A DNA stretch of 54,387 bases from MedAcidi-G1 sp002713545. GTDB taxonomy: Bacteria > Actinomycetota > Acidimicrobiia > Acidimicrobiales > MedAcidi-G1. A model generated the notes under the pieces. It saw nothing but the letters and a program-made list of their open reading frames with translations, did not search any database and had not been told where the DNA came from. The stretch lies in NCBI GenBank assembly GCA_964013895.1, contig CAXGYF010000008.1, positions 1 through 54,387 of the forward strand. Reading direction: 5' to 3'. Positions 1-8,467 of the stretch are shown piece after piece. The translations under genes were made by a program, and so were the position numbers. How positions within the stretch are numbered: position 1 is the first letter of the stretch; every line of letters begins with the position of its first letter.

Positions 1-2
1 AA

Positions 3-875
3 TCAGCTTTCTTCTTGCGAACGGAGGAAATTCTGCAACTCTTCAGCGAGATCATCGCCTGAGGGTAAGCTGGCTTCAGCACTATTCAACTGATCATAGG
101 CAAGTTCCAATTTTTCGATCATGGTCAGATGTTCTTCGTTGCTTCCAATGAGTTGATCTAAGTGACTCCTTGTATTTAAAGCTTTTCGGTCGAGTTGTAA
201 GTCTTGACTGTATACACCAGAAATACTTCGTAGACCTTCTAATAGCTCAACAGCAGCAGGCGGATAAGGCCCAGTTGACAGATAGTGAGGCACTTGCGCC
301 CAAAGCCCTATTGAGGGGATTCCAGATTCAGCAACCTGATTCTCTATAACGGCTTGAAGTCCTGCAGGAACTTTCACTGAGGCTGTTACAAAATCAAGTT
401 TTTTCGCCATTTCATCAGAGCTTGCTGTGCAAGAGAGTCTTGTAGGTCTGGTGTGTGGGACGGCGGCAGGGTACGCTCCCAAACCCACCACTAGAGAGAT
501 GTCAAGATCGTGGCAAATGTTTGTTATAGCTTGAGAAAAGTTTTTCCATTCATGATCTGGTTCAGGTCCGTGCAATAAGCAAGTATCGGGCCCTTCTAAT
601 CCTTCGATGTGTAAAAGTTCTATTGAAGGCCATTCCAAGTTTTCGACTACGCCATTATTTAAATTTAATATTGGGCGACGAGCACGATGATCTAGAAGTT
701 TGTCTGTATCGAATTTCACTATTGTCTGACTTTGAGCTTTCGATAGAAGCGATTCTTTTACGCTCCGAGCAATTCCTGAGGAGTCTATCCAACCGTCGAG
801 CGCCAAAATCAAAACAGGTCTGTGAAGCTCTTTAAGTTCTATGAATTCAAAAAGGTATTCCTGATTATTTTCCAT
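3..875 (-). CDS. PAC2 family protein
   Basis: A 290-residue soluble protein with the look of the PAC2 (proteasome assembly chaperone 2) family, which is common in actinobacteria. The N-terminal segment around residues 18-35 (LILALDGWIDSSGIA) matches the typical family opening, in which a beta strand leads to a conserved G-W pair. A central stretch (SLVVGLGAYPAAVPHTRP) resembles the conserved core loop. The C-terminal 60 residues are acidic and helical. No signal peptide or membrane segment is visible. In archaea and eukaryotes the fold helps proteasome assembly; the bacterial role is unproven. The stop codon lies 2 bases inside the window, so the gene is complete. It starts 3 bases after the end of the APH-like gene and is probably cotranscribed with it. 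Confidence 0.8.
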   Translation of the reverse strand: MENNQEYLFEFIELKELHRPVLILALDGWIDSSGIARSVKESLLSKAQSQTIVKFDTDKLLDHRARRPILNLNNGVVENLEWPSIELLHIEGLEGPDTCLLHGPEPDHEWKNFSQAITNICHDLDISLVVGLGAYPAAVPHTRPTRLSCTASSDEMAKKLDFVTASVKVPAGLQAVIENQVAESGIPSIGLWAQVPHYLSTGPYPPAAVELLEGLRSISGVYSQDLQLDRKALNTRSHLDQLIGSNEEHLTMIEKLELAYDQLNSAEASLPSGDDLAEELQNFLRSQEES

Positions 876-878
876 CTA

Positions 879-1907
879 TTAATCTTTCAAAAAGTCCTGG
901 AATGTTGAGTCGGCTAAATCAATTAGAAGGAGAACGCGTTCTCCAAAAATCTCAATTGCTGCGCTATCAGCTTCACTCCCCATTACTCCGGCCGCGTACC
1001 TTGTGTAAACTCCTTCAAGTATGCAAGCGAGCCTCCAATAAGCGAATGCTATATAGAAATCCAATCTTGAAAGGTCTCTTTCGCTTAGATTGCCATAAAG
1101 ATTTCGCACTTCTTCAGGAGTTGGAAAACCCTCTACTGACATTGCCTGTGTTTCCATGCCAGTTAGGTCATTTGAATAAGAAATAATTGCTGCTAGATCT
1201 GAAAGAACATCTCCCAATGTGCAAAGTTCCCAATCTAAAACAGCAGCTACTTCACCTGTTTCAGTCATGATTGTGTTGTCTAATCTGTAATCACCATGGA
1301 CTATTCCAACACCTTGCTGCTCAGGGATATTTCTCAAAAGGTTGTCATGAATTTCGAAAACCCCTGGTATTTCTCTATTTGTAGATTGTTCAAATTGAGC
1401 TTTCCAGCGTTTTAGTTGACGTTCTATATAGCCGTCTTTTCTGGCTAAGTCTCCAAGTCCTACCTCATCAACATTTACTGCGTGTAAAGAAACAAGTGTT
1501 TCTAATAGTGACTCACCCATTTTCTTACGAACGGGAAGAGGTTGAGATCGTGCTATTTCAGCATCACGCACAACTATTCCCTCTACGAAGTCCATTACAT
1601 AAAAAGGAGCGTCGTTTATATCTGAATCCTCACAAAGTCCAACTACTTTGGGAACTGGCACCCCACTTTCAGCGAGCGCTTTAATTACTCGATATTCGCG
1701 ACTCATGTCATGAGCAGTCGCAAGAACATGTCCTAGCGGAGGACGTCTTAGAACCCATTTGCGGCCTGATTCTTCCACCACTGTGTAAGTTAAATTGGAG
1801 TGGCCTCCAATGATTTGTTGATATTCGAGTTCGCCTTCAACCCCGTCGACATGAGCATCTAACCACTTTCGCACTTCTTTTTTTCTTATGCCTGAAGTTG
1901 TATTCAT
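879..1907 (-). CDS. APH-fold phosphotransferase (ACAD10-type kinase)
   Basis: A 342-residue protein of the aminoglycoside phosphotransferase/choline kinase fold. It shows the catalytic loop HGDYRLDN at residues 204-211 (catalytic Asp206) and the metal-binding segment DWELCTLGD at 225-233. A nucleotide-binding strand region (WVLRRPP) lies near residue 51. This sequence type is closest to the kinase-like proteins found with acyl-CoA dehydrogenases (ACAD10/11 N-terminal domain) rather than to antibiotic-resistance enzymes, so the substrate is more likely a hydroxyacyl compound than a drug. Genes for acyl-CoA metabolism just downstream fit this. It lies upstream of the PAC2 gene on the minus strand and is divergent from the thioredoxin-like gene across a 78-base gap. 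The substrate is inferred only. Confidence 0.85.
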   Translation of the reverse strand: MNTTSGIRKKEVRKWLDAHVDGVEGELEYQQIIGGHSNLTYTVVEESGRKWVLRRPPLGHVLATAHDMSREYRVIKALAESGVPVPKVVGLCEDSDINDAPFYVMDFVEGIVVRDAEIARSQPLPVRKKMGESLLETLVSLHAVNVDEVGLGDLARKDGYIERQLKRWKAQFEQSTNREIPGVFEIHDNLLRNIPEQQGVGIVHGDYRLDNTIMTETGEVAAVLDWELCTLGDVLSDLAAIISYSNDLTGMETQAMSVEGFPTPEEVRNLYGNLSERDLSRLDFYIAFAYWRLACILEGVYTRYAAGVMGSEADSAAIEIFGERVLLLIDLADSTFQDFLKD

Positions 1908-1985
1908 GCTCAGACGGTAGTGGAGGAAAGGCGATCTCTCTACCCTTAAGGTAAGGAAATTTGTTTTCTTGTTTGGTGGATGAAG

Positions 1986-2693
1986 ATGACTCTTGAAGTA
2001 ACTGATAGTAATTTTGAAAAAGAAGTATTAGAACGCTCGGAAAATACCCCGGTAATAGTAGACCTTTGGGCGCCATGGTGTGGTCCGTGTAAAAGCTTAG
2101 GACCAATACTCGAAAGGGTGATTGAAGACACGAACGAAAAAGTTGTTCTAGCCAAGGTAAACATAGATGAGAATCCCGGTGTTGCTGGAGCATTTAAGGT
2201 CCAGTCAATTCCCGCCGTTTTCGCAATACAAAATAAAGATGTCGTCAGTAGTTTCATTGGGGCACAGGGCGAAGAAGCAGTACGAGAATTTGTGCAACAA
2301 CTTTTACCTTCTGAAGAGATGACAGAAGTAGAGAAACTCTTGAGTGATGGAGATGAGACATCTCTTAGAAAAGCTCTAGAAATAGAAGCGGATAACCCAA
2401 TTGCTATTACGAGCTTAGCTCAACTACTCGTGACGAGAAATGAAACGGGGGATAAAGAAGAGGCTGTAAAACTTCTCGAAAAAATTCCAGAGACTCCTGA
2501 AACGAGAAGAGTATTGGCGATGGCACGTCTCGAAGATGTAGGAGACGTTGATGCAGAACTAAGTGAGCTGATCGAGAAAGTTAAAGTAGATGAAGGATCT
2601 AGAGATCGATTCATCGATTTACTTGAATTATTGGGTCCTGATGATCCAAGAACAAGCGAATGGCGACAACGTTTAACATCCGCTCTTTTCTAG
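1986..2693 (+). CDS. thioredoxin-TPR protein (YbbN/CnoX-like)
   Basis: About 235 residues. The N-terminal thioredoxin domain (about residues 1-105) has the intact redox motif WCGPC (cysteines 32 and 35 from this start) and the cis-Pro segment SIPAVF. The second half is helical and acidic, resembling the TPR-like C-terminal domain of YbbN/CnoX, a chaperone-like holdase that protects against chlorine stress in E. coli. E. coli CnoX has SXXC; this protein keeps both cysteines and so could be an active reductase. An in-frame ATG lies 6 bases upstream at 1980, but a GGTGG ribosome site at 1975-1979 is correctly spaced only for the ATG at 1986. The protein is cytoplasmic, without a signal peptide. 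It is followed by the acyl-CoA gene run on the same strand. Confidence 0.85.
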   Translation: MTLEVTDSNFEKEVLERSENTPVIVDLWAPWCGPCKSLGPILERVIEDTNEKVVLAKVNIDENPGVAGAFKVQSIPAVFAIQNKDVVSSFIGAQGEEAVREFVQQLLPSEEMTEVEKLLSDGDETSLRKALEIEADNPIAITSLAQLLVTRNETGDKEEAVKLLEKIPETPETRRVLAMARLEDVGDVDAELSELIEKVKVDEGSRDRFIDLLELLGPDDPRTSEWRQRLTSALF

Positions 2694-2711
2694 AAGACAG
2701 AAAGTAAAAAC

Positions 2712-3170
2712 TTGGTTGAAGACATGAAAATTGAAATTCCGGCGGTAGAGGGTTTCTTTACTATTGAAGAAGAACCACATTTGATAGGTGGTCGTTTTAA
2801 AAAATCTGGAAGTTATTGTTTCCCTAAAGATCTTGGAGGTTCTGACCCTAATTTTCCTGAAGATGAAGTAGAGGAAGTTCTTTTAAGCAGATTCGGAAAA
2901 ATTTGGTCGTACACGAATAGCGCCTATCCGCCACCACCGCCGTTCATAGCAGCCGAACCTTACGAGCCTATTGTTATTGCCGCAGTAGAACTAGTGGAGG
3001 AAAAAATGGTGGTACTCGGACAGATAGCTAATGGTTATGCCGTTGAAGATCTAAGCGTAGGAATGACTGTTGAATTAACGGTTGGGACTCTGTACGAGGA
3101 CTCAGAGAGCCGTTACTTAACTTGGATGTGGAAGCCATTGTTCGAAGGCCAGAAACAGGATAAGAATTAG
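2712..3170 (+). CDS. OB-fold DUF35-type protein, thiolase partner
   Basis: A 152-residue protein that resembles DUF35 (zinc-ribbon plus acyl-CoA-associated OB-fold) proteins. These normally sit beside, and bind to, SCPx-type thiolases, as this one does: the thiolase begins 2 bases after its stop. The OB-fold half is visible (IWSYTNSAYPPPPPF near residues 64-78, then PIVIAAVEL and VGMTVELTV). The N-terminal zinc ribbon is degenerate: where CxxC pairs are expected there is a single cysteine (SGSYCFPKD), so zinc binding is doubtful. The start could be TTG at 2712 or ATG at 2724; neither has a strong ribosome site. The role as a partner of the next gene is inferred from known family pairs. Confidence 0.75.
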   Translation: MVEDMKIEIPAVEGFFTIEEEPHLIGGRFKKSGSYCFPKDLGGSDPNFPEDEVEEVLLSRFGKIWSYTNSAYPPPPPFIAAEPYEPIVIAAVELVEEKMVVLGQIANGYAVEDLSVGMTVELTVGTLYEDSESRYLTWMWKPLFEGQKQDKN

Positions 3171-3172
3171 AA

Positions 3173-4360
3173 ATGGAAGATGTAGCAATATTGGGAGTAG
3201 GAATGCACCCTTGGGGTAAATGGGGGCGTAATTTTGTTGAATATGGAACCATTGCTGCAAAAAAAGCTCTAGATGATGCTCAAATAGAGTGGAATGCAGT
3301 CGGTTTTATTTCTGGAGCGATAACAGTTCGGTGCGGATATCCGGGCTATGTGGCAGGGTCAACTATGGCTCGTGCTCTAGGCTTTAATGGCACTCAAGTG
3401 GCAAGTTCGTATGCAGCGTGTGCCTCGGGCGCCACTGCTCTCTCAGTAGCACGAGGGCAAATTCTTTCGGGTGCATGTGATGTGGCTCTAGTTGTTGGAG
3501 CTGACACCACGCCAGATGGGTTTTTAGCTCCTAACGACGGAATTAGAACTGATGACACCGATTGGCTTCGCTTTCACATGGTGGGAGCAACTAACCCTGT
3601 CTATTTCGGTCTGCATGCGAGGCGACGTATGGAATTGTATGGAGCGACTCAAGAAGACTTCGCGCTGGTCAAGGTGAAAAATAGTAAACACGCTGTTTTT
3701 AACGAAAATGCACGATTCAACAAAGAATATTCCTTAGAAGACGTTTATAGTTCCCCCGTTGTTTCTGACCCCTTGAGACTTTTAGAAATATGTACAACAA
3801 GTGATGGCGGTGCAGCTCTCGTAGTCTCTTCTATGGATTATGCTAAGTCGCTAGGCGTGTCTGATCCGGTTCGAGTGTCAGCGATTGCTTTAAATACCCC
3901 CACTTACCCCGACCCTCTAATAGACCTACCTTATTTAGCAACTGATTCGTCAGCGACCACCCTTCCAAGCGAAACTGGATTCAAGGAATCAATAGGAAAA
4001 CATGTTTATGAAGAAGCAGGAGTCGAGCCAGAAGATATAGATGTTGCTGAAGTATATGACCTGGCATCTTCCATGGAACTCGACTGGTACGAACAGCTTG
4101 GTTTTTGTAAAGCCGGGGAAGCGGAGGCCCTTTTAAGAGATGGTAGTACTTCTATCGGAGGAAAGATTCCTGTGAATCCAAGTGGGGGGCTTGGAGCATT
4201 TGGAGAGGCTGTCCCAGCTCAAGCGATTGCTCAAGTTTGTGAACTTCACTGGCAACTTTCTCATCGAGCGGGAAAGCGACAAGTCGAGGGCGCCAGAATG
4301 GGTATCACAGCAAACCAAGGTCTGTTTGGACACGGTTCTTCAGTCCTGCTTAGAAGATAG
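3173..4360 (+). CDS. thiolase, SCPx / lipid-transfer type
   Basis: A 395-residue thiolase-superfamily enzyme, full length for the SCPx-like branch that cleaves or forms branched or steroid-type beta-ketoacyl-CoA. The nucleophile region SSYAACASGATA places the active cysteine at residue 83. The C-terminal half has the conserved PVNPSGGLGAFGEAVPA loop and the glycine-rich GHGSS end segment. It is tightly coupled to the preceding DUF35 gene (2-base gap), an arrangement in which the two proteins usually form a heteromeric thiolase. It is followed by a crotonase 40 bases downstream. The substrate cannot be read from the sequence; fatty-acid or sterol side-chain degradation is the likely setting. 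Confidence 0.85.
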   Translation: MEDVAILGVGMHPWGKWGRNFVEYGTIAAKKALDDAQIEWNAVGFISGAITVRCGYPGYVAGSTMARALGFNGTQVASSYAACASGATALSVARGQILSGACDVALVVGADTTPDGFLAPNDGIRTDDTDWLRFHMVGATNPVYFGLHARRRMELYGATQEDFALVKVKNSKHAVFNENARFNKEYSLEDVYSSPVVSDPLRLLEICTTSDGGAALVVSSMDYAKSLGVSDPVRVSAIALNTPTYPDPLIDLPYLATDSSATTLPSETGFKESIGKHVYEEAGVEPEDIDVAEVYDLASSMELDWYEQLGFCKAGEAEALLRDGSTSIGGKIPVNPSGGLGAFGEAVPAQAIAQVCELHWQLSHRAGKRQVEGARMGITANQGLFGHGSSVLLRR

Positions 4361-4400
4361 TGTCAATAGCATATTAAATAGTGAAATGAGGTGTTGAAGT

Positions 4401-5144
4401 ATGTCAGTGCACGAAACCATAGATAATGGAGTGGCGATTTTAACTATGGATAATCCGCCCGTTAATGCTCTTAATGTGACTGACGCATACTTCATTGCGG
4501 AAAAAATCTGTTCCTATGGTAACGAACAAAAAGATGCTGTAAAAGTTGTTTTACTTCGGTCCTCTGGTAATGGCTTTTGTGCGGGAGTCGATATTAAAGA
4601 GATGCAAGACCTCCCAGGAAATGAAGGCATTCTGAAAGCTAATCATTCTTGTTATGAATTGTTCGATGCTATACATAGTTCAAAAATTCCTGTTATAGCA
4701 GTAGTAAATGGCCATTGTCTGGGAACTGGAATCGGGATAGCTGGAAGTGCGGATGTTGTTATTGCTTCCAGCGATGCTACTTTTGGTCTACCAGAAGTAG
4801 ACAATGGAGCTCTCGGAGCTGCTAGCCATCTTATGCGCTTGGTTCCTCCTCAGAAAGCAAGATGGATGCTTTATACATGTGAGACTGCAACTGCACAAGA
4901 GTTATTTTCTTATGGATCAGTTCTTAAAGTGGTAGAGAGTGAGGAACTTGAAGACACTTCACTCGAGGCAGCCAGAAAGATCGCAGAAAAAAATGAGACA
5001 TTAATACAAGCAGCAAAAGCCTCATTAGATGGTGTTGAAGAGACGAATCTTTCGAAGCGTTACCGTTTAGAACAGGGTTACACATTTGAGATGAACCTTA
5101 TGGGAATAGGTGACCAAGCTCGTGACGCATTTTTGGATAAATAA
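4401..5144 (+). CDS. crotonase-fold enoyl-CoA hydratase/isomerase
   Basis: A 247-residue crotonase-fold protein starting at ATG after a GAGG ribosome site. The oxyanion-hole segment GFCAGVDIKEM lies near residues 54-66 and the second glycine-rich loop is NGHCLGTGIGIAGSADV. The position that carries the first catalytic Glu of classical hydratases (Glu144 of rat crotonase) is here in GTGIGIAG and lacks Glu, while the second Glu is kept in LPEVDNG. A plain enoyl-CoA hydratase is therefore not certain; an isomerase or another CoA chemistry is possible. It lies in a same-strand run with the thiolase upstream and the NTP-transferase downstream, and is cytoplasmic. Confidence 0.85.
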   Translation: MSVHETIDNGVAILTMDNPPVNALNVTDAYFIAEKICSYGNEQKDAVKVVLLRSSGNGFCAGVDIKEMQDLPGNEGILKANHSCYELFDAIHSSKIPVIAVVNGHCLGTGIGIAGSADVVIASSDATFGLPEVDNGALGAASHLMRLVPPQKARWMLYTCETATAQELFSYGSVLKVVESEELEDTSLEAARKIAEKNETLIQAAKASLDGVEETNLSKRYRLEQGYTFEMNLMGIGDQARDAFLDK

Positions 5145-5160
5145 GACTTAGGTATTGCTA

Positions 5161-5985
5161 ATGGAAGAAGTTTCTCTCGTGATTATGGCAGCTGGACTTG
5201 GAAGTAGGTTTGGAGCACCTAAACAACTAGTGCCAGTTGGACCAAAAGATGAAATTTTTCTTGATTATGCGATTGAACAAGCTATTGAAGTAGAAATAAA
5301 AAAAGTGGTAATAGTGACAAGAAGTATTTTGAATGAACAACTAAAAAAACATCTGTTCAAATATAAGCAAAGTGATTTAGATATTAAAATTGTTGATCAG
5401 GATACTTTTGAGCCTAAACGCGAGAAACCATGGGGAACAGGGCACGCAGTTGTTGCAGCTTTAGATGAGACAGATGGTCCAGTCATTGTGATGAATGCAG
5501 ATGATTATTATGGGCCTACAGCATTGAAACAGACTCTTGATGGTTTTGATGGCGAAAAAGCAGCAATTTTGGCTTTCCAGCTAAAAAATACGCTTCCTGA
5601 AAGTGGAACTGTTTCACGAGGGATTCTTTCAGTTGAGAATGAAAAACTTGTCGGCATTGAGGAAACACATGAAATAAGAAACCAAGAGAATCTAATTCTG
5701 AGTGGAGATCAGGAATCCATTTCTAGTGAGGCTTTTGTTTCGATGAATCTGTGGGCATTGCCATCGAAAAGTTTAAAATTGCTTAAAGAGCAGTGGAGAA
5801 TTTTTGTAGAGTCAAATTCTTTAGAGGAAGAATCAGAGTTTCTCTTGCCTATTGCTATGGAAGAGCAGCGGTTAAATAATCATATTGAAATAGATGTAAT
5901 TAAAAGTAGAGAGTCATGGATTGGAGTTACAAATCCTGAAGACCTTAAAGCGGCAAGAAGCGCTCTCGCTAGAATTGGCGAATAA
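5161..5985 (+). CDS. NTP-transferase (sugar-phosphate nucleotidylyltransferase-like)
   Basis: A 274-residue nucleotidyltransferase. The N-terminal pyrophosphorylase signature is clear: MAAGLGSRFGAPKQL, with the G-x-G-S-R loop and catalytic Lys, then a metal-site strand VIVMNADDYYG near residue 112. The conserved WGTGHAV segment near residue 95 resembles nucleotide-sugar pyrophosphorylases. No acyltransferase (left-handed helix) domain follows, so it is a single-domain enzyme making an NDP-sugar or related compound. ATG at 5161 is preferred over TTG at 5155 because the TTAGGT ribosome site is well spaced only for the ATG. Its place inside a fatty-acid-like gene run is odd; it may instead serve surface-glycan synthesis. 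The substrate is unknown. Confidence 0.78.
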   Translation: MEEVSLVIMAAGLGSRFGAPKQLVPVGPKDEIFLDYAIEQAIEVEIKKVVIVTRSILNEQLKKHLFKYKQSDLDIKIVDQDTFEPKREKPWGTGHAVVAALDETDGPVIVMNADDYYGPTALKQTLDGFDGEKAAILAFQLKNTLPESGTVSRGILSVENEKLVGIEETHEIRNQENLILSGDQESISSEAFVSMNLWALPSKSLKLLKEQWRIFVESNSLEEESEFLLPIAMEEQRLNNHIEIDVIKSRESWIGVTNPEDLKAARSALARIGE

Positions 5986-5996
5986 CTGGAGTAAGA

Positions 5997-6968
5997 ATGT
6001 TTGTATTACGTTTTGATTTACGTATTCCACCTTTTGTGGAGAGTTTGACACACGGCGACCAATACCGCGAATTTTTAAAAATGGTTGAGTGGGCTGATGA
6101 TAAAGGTTTTGCGGCTGTTGTGCTTTCAGAACACCACGGCACAGAAGATGGTTATATGAACTCACCTTTATTGATAGCAGGGAGCGTTTTGGGGGCAACT
6201 AATAATCTTTTCTGCTCTGTCTCCGCCCTACTTTTACCTTTACACGACCAGCTTAGAATTGCAGAAGAAATAGCGACAATTGACTTGATTGCCCCTGGAA
6301 GATTTAACGTAGTTATGGGGATTGGGTATAGGGAATCAGAGTTTGAAATGTTTGATAAAAATAGAAAAACTCGCGGTAAGGACACCGAGGAAGCAATCAG
6401 AACGATTCTCACTGCTTTAAGAGGTGAGCCTTTTGAATATAAAGGACGAGAAGTTCTTATTAGCCCTAAGCCTGTTTCAGCGCCAAGTTCATTAATTTCT
6501 GTTGGTGGTTCAGTCGAAATATCAGCTACGCGTGCTGCGAGATTGGGGCTGCCGTTTGTGCCAGCCGTCAGAGATGAATCTTTAGAAACTGCTTACTATG
6601 CGGAAGCGAAAGAAGTAGGTTACGAAACTCCTATGTGCATGATGCCTTCAGGTCCAGGGATGGTGATGGTGAGTGAAGATCCGGAAAAGCTTTGGAACGA
6701 GATAGGGGAGAATCTTTTGTATGACGCTATGACGTATGCAGCTTGGCAGTACCAAGATCAGAGGTCTTCTTGGCACGTAGAAGGAAGCAGCATTGAAGAA
6801 CTGAAAGAAGGGGATCAACATTTAATTGTTACACCGCAAGAATGTGTAGATCTCTTGCGGAATAAGGGCGCAGTAGTTCTACACCCGCTAGTAGGAGGAG
6901 TAGATCCAGCTATCGGATGGGAAAGTTTAGAGTTGGTAGCAAATAAAGTAATCCCTGCTTTGAGTTGA
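5997..6968 (+). CDS. LLM-class (F420/FMN) flavin-dependent oxidoreductase
   Basis: A 323-residue luciferase-like monooxygenase family protein. Features are the N-terminal strand and helix with WADDKGFAAVVLSEHH (typical W-A-E/D plus E-H-H active-site strand), the LDLIAPGRFNVVMGIGYRE-type segment (here IDLIAPGRFNVVMGIG), and ISVGGSVEISATRAARLG, which matches the cofactor phosphate region. Actinobacterial members often use F420, but FMN cannot be excluded from sequence alone. A GGAG ribosome site precedes ATG 5997. It sits between the NTP-transferase and a second crotonase, and a catabolic redox step on a lipid or xenobiotic is plausible. Soluble, no signal peptide. Confidence 0.85.
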   Translation: MFVLRFDLRIPPFVESLTHGDQYREFLKMVEWADDKGFAAVVLSEHHGTEDGYMNSPLLIAGSVLGATNNLFCSVSALLLPLHDQLRIAEEIATIDLIAPGRFNVVMGIGYRESEFEMFDKNRKTRGKDTEEAIRTILTALRGEPFEYKGREVLISPKPVSAPSSLISVGGSVEISATRAARLGLPFVPAVRDESLETAYYAEAKEVGYETPMCMMPSGPGMVMVSEDPEKLWNEIGENLLYDAMTYAAWQYQDQRSSWHVEGSSIEELKEGDQHLIVTPQECVDLLRNKGAVVLHPLVGGVDPAIGWESLELVANKVIPALS

Positions 6969-7011
6969 TGCATCATAAAATGTATTTCAACGGGTTTTTT
7001 ACGGAGGAAAA

Positions 7012-7812
7012 ATGAGTGATTTAACTGTAGAAAAAGATGGATCGATTTTACTTCTGACAATGAATAGGCCAAATCGGCAGAATGCAATGACTCTCCCTAT
7101 GTTTGCTCGACTTGCTGATGCTTGGGAGATGATTGATGAAGATTTAGATATCCGTGTTTGTATTTTGACAGGAGCTGCTGGGAATTTCTCCTCTGGGATG
7201 GATTTGCGATCACTTTCGGGCGATAGTGAAGACACGGACGATTATGACGTCACTAAACGTATGGAAGAGGAAGGTTCAGATTTTATTTATAGAGGCTTGT
7301 TAAAAACTAAACATCCCAGGGTCCCTTTGATAGCTGCTGTAGAAGGAAACGCCATTGCAGGAGGCACTGAAATCCTTCAAGGAACTGACATAAGAGTGGC
7401 TGGAAAATCATCTGTTTTCGGAGTCTCCGAAGTTAAATGGTCCTTATATCCAATGGGTGGATCGGCGGTTCGACTTGCGCGGCAGATACCTTTTACAGAA
7501 GCAGCGGACATATTGTTAACAGGGAAGCATATATCTGCTGAAGAAGCTAAGAATCTTGGTTTAGTGGGTCACTTAGTAGACGATGGTAAAGCATTGGATA
7601 AATCGATGGAGATAGCTAATACTATTTGTGAAAATGGTCCGCTCGCCGTGGAAGCTGTTTTGAGGACTCTCAGAGAGACAAGTGGAATGACTGAACAAGA
7701 GGCCTTTGAATTTGAAGACCCAATAGGTAAAGAAGTGTTTGCCTCACGGGATGCAAAGGAAGGGCCTAAAGCGTTTGCACAGAAAAGAGCACCTGAATTT
7801 AAACGTTCTTGA
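7012..7812 (+). CDS. enoyl-CoA hydratase (crotonase family)
   Basis: A 266-residue crotonase preceded by a strong ACGGAGG ribosome site. It has the oxyanion loop NFSSGMDLRSL and, unlike the crotonase at 4401, both candidate catalytic acids: AGGTEILQGTDIRVAG (first Glu) and FGVSEVKWSLYP (second Glu). It is therefore a better candidate for a true hydratase. The C-terminal helices with FASRDAKEGPKAFAQKRAP are typical of family members that trimerise and use the final helix to cover the pocket. The stop codon directly abuts the stop of the convergent HAD gene, with no spacer and no visible terminator. Confidence 0.88.
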   Translation: MSDLTVEKDGSILLLTMNRPNRQNAMTLPMFARLADAWEMIDEDLDIRVCILTGAAGNFSSGMDLRSLSGDSEDTDDYDVTKRMEEEGSDFIYRGLLKTKHPRVPLIAAVEGNAIAGGTEILQGTDIRVAGKSSVFGVSEVKWSLYPMGGSAVRLARQIPFTEAADILLTGKHISAEEAKNLGLVGHLVDDGKALDKSMEIANTICENGPLAVEAVLRTLRETSGMTEQEAFEFEDPIGKEVFASRDAKEGPKAFAQKRAPEFKRS

Positions 7813-8466
7813 TTAGAAACGGTCACTACCTTCTTCGAAACCGGGAAGTTGAGATTGTATCTCGAAGCCCATTTTTGTTGCCTCATCTAAAATTAAGTGC
7901 TCACAAGACTCCCAGTCGTGTGCTCTAAGACCACTGAGGCTTTGATTGTAAGGCGCGTCGAAGATTATTACCTTGTTGCCGGTTGATTCAAGTGCTTCGA
8001 TATTATGAGGAGCATCATCGATATATAAATGGGCTCCAACTTGCGGTTTGTCACCTAAGAAGCAAATGTCCCTATAGGGTATTTTTGCTTCATCTAACCA
8101 TTCGACTGTGTCAACAACAGCTTTAGCGTGAGTCCAGTTCACGTACAGACGGTGTGTGATTATCCGAATCCAAACACCGGCATCAGAAAGTCGCCATAGA
8201 ACTTCTGCTGCCCTGTCCATCGCAGGCATTTGTCTCATCATGTTGTACTCATCAACGGCCAGATGATGCAGTTTTCGATATTCTTCAGCGTTTAGTCCCC
8301 ATTCGCTGAAATCCCAAGAACGTTTAAGAGGAAGTGCAGATTCTTCAACTCCAAGCTCCTTTGCGGCAATTTCTCTAAATGCAGTCGTATAGTCGGCGCA
8401 TACACCGTCGAGATCAACACCAAGAACAAAAGGGGTTTCGATATGTTGGGTTTCTTCAGTAGTCAT
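7813..8466 (-). CDS. HAD-superfamily 5'-nucleotidase-like phosphatase
   Basis: A 217-residue HAD protein similar to the 5'(3')-deoxyribonucleotidase (NT5C) branch. Motif I is GVDLDGVCADY (nucleophile Asp18 and acid/base Asp20), motif II is IITHR, and motif IV is YIDDAPHN. A W-D-F segment (KRSWDFSEWGL) in the cap is also seen in NT5C-like enzymes. The reading frame stays open upstream into the SDR gene, but ATG 8466 is chosen because it lies 2 bases after the SDR stop and has a GCAGG ribosome site at good distance. Likely cotranscribed with the SDR gene. Substrate unknown; nucleotide pool cleaning is the simplest guess. Confidence 0.75.
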   Translation of the reverse strand: MTTEETQHIETPFVLGVDLDGVCADYTTAFREIAAKELGVEESALPLKRSWDFSEWGLNAEEYRKLHHLAVDEYNMMRQMPAMDRAAEVLWRLSDAGVWIRIITHRLYVNWTHAKAVVDTVEWLDEAKIPYRDICFLGDKPQVGAHLYIDDAPHNIEALESTGNKVIIFDAPYNQSLSGLRAHDWESCEHLILDEATKMGFEIQSQLPGFEEGSDRF

Positions 8467-8467
8467 T

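Noticed and set aside
1950..1960. CCTTAAGG palindrome upstream of the thioredoxin-TPR gene
   Set aside because: Eight bases only, with no extended symmetry; likely chance.
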